Notes under the pieces: generated by a model
The model's database searches: none
Told to the model about the DNA's origin: nothing
The model's input: only the letters and a program-made list of their open reading frames with translations
Part shown: positions 1 through 5,335 of the stretch, piece after piece
Numbering within the stretch: position 1 is the first letter of the stretch
Layout: each line of letters starts with the position of its first letter
Assembly (NCBI GenBank): GCA_035429805.1
Contig: DAOMFL010000118.1
Coordinates: forward strand, 1-9,029
Reading direction: 5' to 3'
Length of the DNA stretch: 9,029 nt
DNA from: JALORV01 sp035429805
GTDB taxonomy: Bacteria; Pseudomonadota; Gammaproteobacteria; Burkholderiales; Burkholderiaceae_F
Program-made: the position numbers and the translations under genes

Positions 1-558
1 GCCCGTGTCGACGCAGTCTTTGTCGTGGTCGCGCCGACGGACACGCGCTGGTCGGAATTCCGTCTGGACGACGCACGGGTCGAGTTCCTGCCGGTCGGCG
101 GCGCCTCGCGCGCCGAGAGCGTGCGCAACGGTCTCATCGCGATCGCCGCCCGAACGGACGACGACGATCGCGTCCTGGTGCACGACGCGGCGCGCCCCTG
201 CCTGACCGAGGCCCAGCTCGGTCGCCTGATCGACGAAGTCGGTGTTGACGGCAGCGGCGGCCTGCTCGCGATTCCGCTCGCCGACACATTGAAGCGCGGC
301 GAAGAAGGGCGGGTCGGCATGACGCTGGACCGCGCATCGATGTGGTGCGCGCAGACGCCGCAACTGTTCCGCGTCGGGTCCTTGCGCGCGGCGTTGAGCG
401 GTAGCCTCGATGCCGTGACGGACGAATCCAGCGCGATGGAGCGAGCCGGTCACGCGCCGCGGCTGGTCCTGGGCAGCGCGAGCAATCTCAAGGTCACGAC
501 GCCCGAGGATCTCGTGCTGGCGCGCGCGATACTGGGCGAACAGGGAAGGCTGGCATGA
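1..558 (+). CDS. ispD: 2-C-methyl-D-erythritol 4-phosphate cytidylyltransferase, 5' partial
   Basis: Cytoplasmic enzyme of the MEP isoprenoid pathway that transfers CMP from CTP to methylerythritol 4-phosphate. The reading frame is open from the first base, so the start lies outside the window. 185 residues are visible of a family length near 230, and the N-terminal CTP-binding glycine-rich loop is missing. The visible part carries the family signatures in order: a VGGASRAESVRNGL segment, VHDAARPC, the TPQLF segment, TDESSAMER, and the C-terminal NLKVTTPEDL segment that ends the nucleotidyltransferase fold. Its TGA stop overlaps the ispF ATG (ATGA), the usual ispD-ispF arrangement, so the two are co-transcribed and probably translationally coupled. 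The truncation comes from the window edge and is not a broken gene. Identification is confident. Confidence 0.96.
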   Translation, partial: ARVDAVFVVVAPTDTRWSEFRLDDARVEFLPVGGASRAESVRNGLIAIAARTDDDDRVLVHDAARPCLTEAQLGRLIDEVGVDGSGGLLAIPLADTLKRGEEGRVGMTLDRASMWCAQTPQLFRVGSLRAALSGSLDAVTDESSAMERAGHAPRLVLGSASNLKVTTPEDLVLARAILGEQGRLA

Positions 559-1037
559 CACGTTTCCGCGTCGGGCAGGGCTACGACGTCCACGCACTGG
601 TGCCCGGGCGTCGTCTCGTCCTTGGCGGCGTCGAGATTCCGTTTGGGCGGGGCTTGCTCGGGCACTCGGACGGCGACGTGCTGCTGCATGCGATCACCGA
701 TGCGCTTCTCGGTGCGGCGGCGCTCGGCGATATCGGCAAGCTCTTCCCGGATTCGGATGACCGCTACCGCAACGCTGACAGCCGCGTGCTGCTGAAGGCG
801 GCGGCCGAGCGCGTTCGAGAGGAGGGCTGGCGCATCGAGAACATCGACGCCACCGTCATCGCCGAGCAGCCAAGGATCGCGCCTCATGTCGACGCCATGC
901 GCGCGGCGATCGGCACCTGTTGTGGACTTGAAACCGTGGCGGTCAGCGTCAAGGGCAAGACCAGCGAGAAGCTGGGTGCGCTCGGCCGCAGCGAAGGCAT
1001 CGCCGCCCTGGCTGTGGCACTGCTCGTCACGCCCTGA
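555..1037 (+). CDS. ispF: 2-C-methyl-D-erythritol 2,4-cyclodiphosphate synthase
   Basis: Converts CDP-methylerythritol 2-phosphate to the cyclodiphosphate with release of CMP, the step after IspD and IspE in the MEP pathway. The 160-residue length is normal. The metal ligands are visible as Asp11 and His13 in the GYDVH motif and His45 in the GHSDGDVLLHAI segment. Asp59 sits in ALGDIGK, followed by the FPDSD substrate loop, the DATVIAEQPR strand, and the KGKTSEKLG motif with Thr136 and Glu138. The ATG overlaps the ispD stop as ATGA and has a purine-rich GGAAGG (544-549) 5 nt upstream. Its 3' end overlaps the 3' end of the convergent DUF4241 gene by 11 bp, leaving no room for a terminator between them. 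Confidence 0.98.
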   Translation: MTRFRVGQGYDVHALVPGRRLVLGGVEIPFGRGLLGHSDGDVLLHAITDALLGAAALGDIGKLFPDSDDRYRNADSRVLLKAAAERVREEGWRIENIDATVIAEQPRIAPHVDAMRAAIGTCCGLETVAVSVKGKTSEKLGALGRSEGIAALAVALLVTP

Positions 1038-1809
1038 CGGGCTCGGCTGCCGGCAGCCCGGCCCAGTCGAGCAGGTCGAAGTCCGTGACCAGTGAGACGA
1101 TCGCTCCGGAGGCGTCCTCGCCCCAGTACGAGCCGTAGAAGCCGGCGCCCTCCCCGGACGAGAGCAGGATGCCCGAGCCGGCGGGGGTCCTCACCCAGGC
1201 CCAGCTCCAGGACGGGCGGCGATTCCGCAGCAGGACCTGTTCCAGTTCCTGACGTAGACGAGGGCCCTGCACGAATTCCTGGCTGTAAGCACGCAGCGCC
1301 TGCGCGTCGAACACGCTACCGAGTCCGGAGTCGACCTCGTAGCCCGATAGTTCGTCTTCGGCGAGGGGCTCGGCGTCGTCGCCCTCGAAGACGGCATTGC
1401 TCCAGCGAGTCGCCGCTCCATCCGTAAACTTCAGCTGGGCGAATGCAATCCGTTCGATGTCGTCCGCGTAACGCGCCACGATGGCCTGCACCGGATAGCG
1501 GCCGGCTGGAACGGTCCGCGAGAACGAGCCGCCGTCGAGCCGCATGCCGTCGCCGGCGGCCAGTTGTCCGCTCGCGATCTCGAGCGTGCCAAGTGTCAGC
1601 GCCGCGAAGTCGACAGGCCCTTCACCGTCGCTGGCGTCCAGCTCGATTTCGAGGTCATCGACGGCAGCCCGCGGCAAACGATGCGGCGTGCCGCCTTCCA
1701 CGCGTATCGCCCAGGTCTGGGCGCGAGGCGAGCGCAGCGGCAGTGCGAGTCCGGCGAGCACTGTCGTGATCAGGACCCGCCGCCCTCGGCTGATGCCGGC
1801 CCGGCTCAT
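1027..1809 (-). CDS. exported DUF4241-family protein
   Basis: A 260-residue protein of unknown function. Residues 1-31 look like an export signal: a basic stretch containing GRRVLI (partly like a twin-arginine motif), a short hydrophobic core TTVLAGLALPL, and a possible cleavage site near SPRAQ. The mature part resembles DUF4241 proteins from memory: a PAGRYPV segment, a W-x-x-A segment, GYEVDSGLGSVFD (the family usually has a VDAGTG-like turn followed by F and D), and a C-terminal SGEGAGFYGSYWG segment running into LVTDFDLL. Its ATG overlaps the TGA of the histidine kinase (ATGA), so it is the third gene of the ompR-envZ operon and probably depends on the kinase for translation. This suggests an envelope role linked to that two-component system, but that is inference from context. 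The family call is from remembered motifs. Confidence 0.75.
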   Translation of the reverse strand: MSRAGISRGRRVLITTVLAGLALPLRSPRAQTWAIRVEGGTPHRLPRAAVDDLEIELDASDGEGPVDFAALTLGTLEIASGQLAAGDGMRLDGGSFSRTVPAGRYPVQAIVARYADDIERIAFAQLKFTDGAATRWSNAVFEGDDAEPLAEDELSGYEVDSGLGSVFDAQALRAYSQEFVQGPRLRQELEQVLLRNRRPSWSWAWVRTPAGSGILLSSGEGAGFYGSYWGEDASGAIVSLVTDFDLLDWAGLPAAEPVRA

Positions 1810-3140
1810 GCGCCGCGCTCAAGGGGCAGCGACAACTCGGCGCGCAGGCCGTGTGGAGAGTTGGCAAGCAGCCGGAGGCTTCCTCCATGCAGCCTTGCGA
1901 TCCGCTGCACGATCGGCAAACCGAGTCCCGCGCCACCGCTGCCGCTGCGCGCGCTGTCGCCGCGTTCGAACGGACGCAGCAGGCGATCGATCTGTTCGGT
2001 CGGAACGCCCGGCCCGTGATCCGCGACAGAGATGACGGCATCCTGGCCGTCGCTCGCCAGTGAAACAGTCAGGTCGAGGCGGCCGGTGATCGGGTCACGT
2101 CCATAGCGCATGGCATTCACCAGCAGATTGTCGAGCGCGCGATCGAGCTCGGTCCGGTACCCGTTGACCGTGACGCCATGCGCCACCCGCAGGTTGAGCG
2201 AAGTGTGCGCGTCGGCATCGACGCGCACGCGTGCCGGCGCCTGCTCAACCAGGGCAGAAAGATCAATGCGCTCGGCGGGCTGCTGTGGGGCGCGGCGTGC
2301 ATAGTCCAGGAACTGCCGCACGATCGCGTCCATCTGTTCGAGATCGCCGATCATCGCGCTGCGGCTATCCGCGGGCAGTTCGGTCATCTCGAGTTCGAGG
2401 CGCAGCCGCGTCAATGGCGTGCGCAGGTCGTGCGAGATGCCGGCCAGGAGCACTGCGCGGTCTTCCTCGAGCTTGCCGAGGTCGGTCACCATGCGATTGA
2501 AGCTCGCATTGACGGTTCGGATCTCTGGCGGCCCGACCTCCGGTAACACCGCCGGAAGCTTCCCTTCGCCGAGGCTGCGGGCTGCCGCCGACAGACGCGC
2601 AAGCGGAAGATTGATAACGCGCGTGATGAGGATCGCGCCGAGCACCGACAGGGCGATCGCGACCGCGGCCCAGCCGATCCACTGCGTCCCGATGTTGCGT
2701 GCGACAGGATCGCGCTCGATGTAGAGCCAGTACTGGTCATCCTCGATCGTGAGGCTGACCCAGAGCCCGGGCTGATCATTGACCACCGATGCGACGCGGG
2801 TGCCGGGTCCGAGCTTCGCGACGATCGACTTCTCGGCAAGCCGAAGCACCGGACGATCGGGAACCGGAACGACGCGGTCATTCGGCTCGAGCGGAGCAAT
2901 GCGGATGCCTTCGTTGCGTGCCAGCTCGGCAAGCAGGTCGCGGCGCACGTAGGGGTCGGCATACAGCAGCGCCGCGCGCGTGAGTTCGGCAATCGAGACG
3001 ACCTGCTGCGCAATGGTTTCGGCGCGCGGCGCCCGCTCGAAGACACGGAAGCTCTGCAGCCAGGCGGCCAGGCTCGCGAGTATCAGCAGCAGCACCAGCA
3101 GCAGCGTGCGCCAGAAGAGCGGCGGCGAGTGCAGTTTCAT
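1806..3140 (-). CDS. envZ: sensor histidine kinase, EnvZ/RisS type
   Basis: Inner-membrane sensor kinase of 444 residues that should autophosphorylate and pass phosphate to the OmpR-like regulator encoded just upstream. Visible order: transmembrane helix 1 (about 9-29), a periplasmic domain of roughly 120 residues, transmembrane helix 2 (about 153-173), and a HAMP linker (about 172-225). The H-box GISHDLRTPLTRLRLELEM follows, with phosphoacceptor His237. The catalytic domain has the N-box LDNLLVNAMRYG (Asn342), DHGPG at 374-378, the F-box RPFERGD, and the G2 box GGAGLGLPIV. All catalytic motifs look intact. The H-box is close to that of E. coli EnvZ, and betaproteobacterial versions are often called RisS. 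It starts 25 bp after the regulator stop, and its own stop overlaps the DUF4241 start. No clear Shine-Dalgarno sequence precedes it. Confidence 0.93.
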   Translation of the reverse strand: MKLHSPPLFWRTLLLVLLLILASLAAWLQSFRVFERAPRAETIAQQVVSIAELTRAALLYADPYVRRDLLAELARNEGIRIAPLEPNDRVVPVPDRPVLRLAEKSIVAKLGPGTRVASVVNDQPGLWVSLTIEDDQYWLYIERDPVARNIGTQWIGWAAVAIALSVLGAILITRVINLPLARLSAAARSLGEGKLPAVLPEVGPPEIRTVNASFNRMVTDLGKLEEDRAVLLAGISHDLRTPLTRLRLELEMTELPADSRSAMIGDLEQMDAIVRQFLDYARRAPQQPAERIDLSALVEQAPARVRVDADAHTSLNLRVAHGVTVNGYRTELDRALDNLLVNAMRYGRDPITGRLDLTVSLASDGQDAVISVADHGPGVPTEQIDRLLRPFERGDSARSGSGGAGLGLPIVQRIARLHGGSLRLLANSPHGLRAELSLPLERGA

Positions 3141-3165
3141 CGGCCGGGTTGGGCTCGTTCAAAAC

Positions 3166-3891
3166 TCAGGCGCCGCCGTCCGGAATGAAGACATAGCCCA
3201 GCCCCCACACGGTCTGGATGAAGCGGGGCTTGGCCGGATCGGGTTCGATCAGCTTGCGCAGGCGCGAGATCTGCACGTCAAGGGATCGGTCGAAGGCCTC
3301 GTATTCGCGGCCCCGGGCCATTTCCATCAGCTTCTCGCGCGACAGCGGTACGCGCGGGTGGCGCGCGAAAGCCTTGAGCACGGCGAACTCGCCCGTCGTC
3401 AGCGTGACAGGCTCGCCGGCACGCGTCAGCGTACGCGTTGCGAGATCGAGCACGAAGTCGCCAAAGGCCACCGATTCGGCGTTGCTGCTCGGCGCCCCCG
3501 GTGACTCCTCCGCGGCGCGTCGCCGCAGGACGGCGTTGATCCGGGCCAGCAGCTCGCGCGGATTGAAGGGCTTGGGCAGGTAGTCGTCTGCTCCCATCTC
3601 GAGCCCGATGATGCGGTCGACGTCCTCGCCCTTGGCCGTCAGCATGACGATCGGGGTACGGTCGTTGCCGCCGCGCAGGCGGCGCAGGATCGACAGACCG
3701 TCTTCGCCCGGCATCATCAGGTCGAGCACCAGCACGTCGAACCGCTCGCGCAGCCAGATACGGTTCATTGCCTGGGCATTTTCCGCCACATAGACATTGA
3801 ACCCGTTATCGCCCAGGTACCGCCGCAGCAGGTCGCGCAGGCGCTGGTCGTCATCGACGACCAGAACCTTGTGGGGCGTACGCTCGGTCAT
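3166..3891 (-). CDS. ompR: OmpR-family response regulator
   Basis: Cytoplasmic DNA-binding regulator of 241 residues, first gene of the ompR-envZ-DUF4241 unit. The receiver domain (about 7-120) has the acidic pocket VDDD, phosphoacceptor Asp57 in VLDLMMPGEDG, Thr85 and Lys107 in YLPKPFNPREL. The winged-helix domain (about 140-238) ends in a segment nearly identical to E. coli OmpR: GREYEAFDRSLDVQISRLRK, then the FIQTVWGLGYVF wing. This places it in the true OmpR subgroup (RisA in Bordetella). The partner kinase is next door, and the linker between domains is short and rich in Ala, Glu and Pro. The ATG at 3889-3891 follows only a weak purine stretch. The divergent region upstream holds a GTTACA element that may be its own target. 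Which genes it controls cannot be seen here. Confidence 0.95.
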   Translation of the reverse strand: MTERTPHKVLVVDDDQRLRDLLRRYLGDNGFNVYVAENAQAMNRIWLRERFDVLVLDLMMPGEDGLSILRRLRGGNDRTPIVMLTAKGEDVDRIIGLEMGADDYLPKPFNPRELLARINAVLRRRAAEESPGAPSSNAESVAFGDFVLDLATRTLTRAGEPVTLTTGEFAVLKAFARHPRVPLSREKLMEMARGREYEAFDRSLDVQISRLRKLIEPDPAKPRFIQTVWGLGYVFIPDGGA

Positions 3892-3965
3892 GGCTTCATG
3901 CCTGTTATGGGCTGGGCAGCGATGCTACGTGGCCCGGGCCGCCTTGCCGGGCATGAGTTCACAAA

Positions 3966-3983
3966 CGGTTACAGACTTTACCG
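3966..3983. promoter_or_regulatory. candidate OmpR-binding site in the divergent region
   Basis: The 156-bp gap between ompR (minus) and the PEQR-repeat gene (plus) contains a GTTACA hexamer (3968-3973), the core element known from OmpR sites in enteric bacteria. It is followed by TTTACC and framed by CGGT/ACCG arms. Lying directly upstream of ompR, it could serve autoregulation or control of the divergent gene. No convincing -35/-10 pair was found for either direction. Only one GTTACA copy is present, whereas OmpR normally binds tandem sites, so this is tentative. Confidence 0.3.
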
Positions 3984-4000
3984 CGCTACTGCGTGCGAAA

Positions 4001-4033
4001 GCCCGAAAATCGGGCCTGCGGGCAGAGCTGCCC
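4001..4033 (+). promoter_or_regulatory. tandem stem-loops in the leader of the PEQR-repeat gene
   Basis: Two perfect 6-bp inverted repeats lie side by side: GCCCGA-AAA-TCGGGC (4001-4015) and GGGCAG-AG-CTGCCC (4020-4033). They end 14 nt before the ATG at 4048. The first arm GCCCG (4001-4005) could also pair with a second CGGGC at 4019-4023, which would break both hairpins, so two exclusive folds are possible. This may be a leader control element or an operator. There is no U-tract, so it is not a plain terminator. Confidence 0.4.
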
Positions 4034-4047
4034 TTCACAATGGAGTC

Positions 4048-4572
4048 ATGAGCACGTTCACCGACCTGCTTCATCGCCTGACGGCCGTGTTGGCGTGCCT
4101 TGCTGCATCGAGTGCGATGGCGTTCGGCGTGCCTGGCGAGCCGGGCCAGCAGCTCCGCCTGAGTCCCGAGCAACGCCAGCAGATGCTGCAGCAGATGTCG
4201 CCCGAGCAGCGCGAAGCGTTTCGCAATGCCCGCACGCCCGAGGAACGGCAGCGCGCTTGGCGGGGTTTGTCGCCGGAGCAGCGACGTGACTTCTGGCAGG
4301 GGCTCTCGCCCGAGCAGCGCGAGCTGATGCTCCGTCGTGTTCCGAATGACGAGCGGCGCCAGATGTGGGAGAGGATGACGCCGGAGCAGCGCGAGGCAAT
4401 GCGCCAGCGCTTTCTGCATCGGCAGGAGCAGCACCCGGGCGGCGGGCCAGCGGGTGGCATGCGCCTGACGCCCGAAGAGCGGCAGCGCCTTCGAGACCAG
4501 ATCCGTGAATCGCAGGGTGAATGGAAGGGCGGCGGGGCGAAGGGCGGCGCGCCCAAGGGCGGGCCGCGCTGA
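4048..4572 (+). CDS. exported PEQR-repeat protein, DUF3106-like
   Basis: A 174-residue protein with a Sec-type signal peptide (1-25: hydrophobic LTAVLACLAASS, then AMA before Phe26), so it should reach the periplasm. Residues 38-121 form seven 12-residue repeats with consensus LSPEQRxxMWxx. The conserved Arg falls at 43, 55, 67, 79, 91, 103 and 115 without a single slip, and Trp recurs at 71, 83 and 107. The sixth copy is degenerate (VPNDER). One more LTPEER follows at 140-145, and the tail 160-174 is a basic Lys/Gly stretch. The repeat style resembles DUF3106 proteins and, more loosely, Spy/CpxP-type LTPEQR chaperones, so helical, envelope-located and possibly stress-linked are reasonable guesses. 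The longer reading frame upstream was dropped because it runs antisense into ompR and loses the signal peptide. GGAG lies only 2 nt before the ATG, which is tight. Confidence 0.8.
   Translation: MSTFTDLLHRLTAVLACLAASSAMAFGVPGEPGQQLRLSPEQRQQMLQQMSPEQREAFRNARTPEERQRAWRGLSPEQRRDFWQGLSPEQRELMLRRVPNDERRQMWERMTPEQREAMRQRFLHRQEQHPGGGPAGGMRLTPEERQRLRDQIRESQGEWKGGGAKGGAPKGGPR
4159..4410 (+). repeat. seven in-frame 36-bp coding repeats (12-residue PEQR units)
   Basis: Seven consecutive 36-bp units inside the preceding gene encode residues 38-121. Each begins with a Leu/Met/Arg/Val-Ser/Thr-Pro-Glu-Gln/Glu-Arg block. DNA identity between units is moderate while the protein period is exact, which indicates an old duplication held by selection on the helix period and not a recent tandem expansion. 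Confidence 0.85.
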
Positions 4573-4582
4573 GGACGGGTAC

Positions 4583-5149
4583 CTAGGCGCGTTCGACGTA
4601 CGAACCGTCGTCCGTGTTGACACGGATCTTCTCGCCGGTGTTCACGAACGGCGGGACCTGCACCGAGATGCCCGTTTCCAGCTTGGCCGGCTTGAATGAG
4701 GTCGTTGCCGTGGCGTTCTTGATGCCCGGCTCGGTGTCCACCACCTCCAGCACGACAGTCGTCGGCAGCTGGATGCCGATCGCCCGGCCATTGTGGAAGT
4801 TGATCTCGACTTCCATGTTCGGCATCAGGAAGCCGGTCTGGCCTTCGAGGAAGTCCTCGCCCAGCGTGAGCTGCTCGTAGGTCTCGTTGTCCATGAACAC
4901 CCAGTTGGATCCGTCATGGTACGAGTAGGTCATCGTGCGACGGTCAATGAACGGCCGCTCGATCTTGTCGTCCGTAGAGAGTCGCTCGTTGCGCTTCTGG
5001 CCGCTTTCGATGTCCTTGATCTCGATCTGCATATAGGCGCCGCCGCGGCCGCCGACGTGGACGTGGTAGCTCTTCAGCACACGCCAGACGCGCTTGTCGA
5101 ACTCGAGAAGGTTGCCGACGCGGATTTCAGTGGCGAGGATCTTGGCCAT
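4583..5149 (-). CDS. efp: elongation factor P, arginine-tip variant
   Basis: EF-P binds ribosomes stalled on polyproline stretches and promotes peptide-bond formation. The 188 residues cover all three domains: the KOW-like N-terminal domain (about 1-64), the middle OB domain with FMDNETYEQL (about 85-94), and the C-terminal OB domain with the PGIKNATATTSFKPA and VPPFVNTGEKI segments ending in TDDGSYVERA. The residue at the tip of the domain I loop, Lys34 in E. coli, is Arg35 here, in a VGGRGGAY setting. Arginine there is typical of EarP-rhamnosylated EF-P, but those proteins usually read SGRNAAV. The rest of this protein (GGAYMQIEIK, KRNERL, TATTSFKPA) resembles alphaproteobacterial EF-P, which carries lysine. 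No modification gene is in the window. It converges on the PEQR-repeat gene with a 10-bp gap, and the ATG lacks an obvious Shine-Dalgarno sequence. Confidence 0.95.
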   Translation of the reverse strand: MAKILATEIRVGNLLEFDKRVWRVLKSYHVHVGGRGGAYMQIEIKDIESGQKRNERLSTDDKIERPFIDRRTMTYSYHDGSNWVFMDNETYEQLTLGEDFLEGQTGFLMPNMEVEINFHNGRAIGIQLPTTVVLEVVDTEPGIKNATATTSFKPAKLETGISVQVPPFVNTGEKIRVNTDDGSYVERA

Positions 5150-5226
5150 GGGTTGGACTCGGGCGTTGTGAGCGCGCGCCAGGCGCGCAGCAGGTCATGG
5201 GTCACTCGGATGGAAGCCATCGTCCC

Positions 5227-5245
5227 GGTGCCGCCGGGCGGCACC
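5227..5245. repeat. 19-bp GC palindrome between efp and uvrC
   Basis: Perfect 9-bp arms GGTGCCGCC / GGCGGCACC around a single central G. It sits 77 bp upstream of the efp ATG and 90 bp upstream of the uvrC ATG. It could form an 8-bp stem in a long efp leader or serve as a symmetric protein-binding site. No T-run follows on either strand. The rest of the 186-bp divergent gap (5150-5335) shows little else. Confidence 0.55.
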
Positions 5246-5310
5246 CTAGAATGGCGCCAGCGTGCAAATCGCAGCCGTTGCCTTCGGTCAGGACGGAAAG
5301 AGCCAGCGAT

Positions 5311-5316
5311 TATAAG
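5311..5316 (+). promoter_or_regulatory. possible uvrC -10 element
   Basis: TATAAG, inside the AT-rich patch GATTATAAGC, stands out from the GC-rich surroundings. A start site near 5323 would give a leader of only about 12 nt before the uvrC ATG. No TTGACA-like -35 is seen at 16-18 bp, so support is weak. Confidence 0.3.
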
Positions 5317-5335
5317 CCGCGTTGCCGACCTCCCC

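Noticed and set aside
3871..4047. N-terminal extension of the PEQR-repeat gene
   Set aside because: It overlaps the ompR start region antisense and would bury the signal peptide inside the protein.
3925..4623. 232-codon antisense frame over the PEQR-repeat gene
   Set aside because: Its LALLGR-type repeats are the mirror of the 36-bp coding repeats, and it runs into efp. The plus strand has the signal peptide and regular repeat.
4793..5335. N-terminal extension of uvrC
   Set aside because: The frame is open by chance antisense to efp. UvrC homologues begin near the GIY-YIG domain, as with the ATG at 5336.
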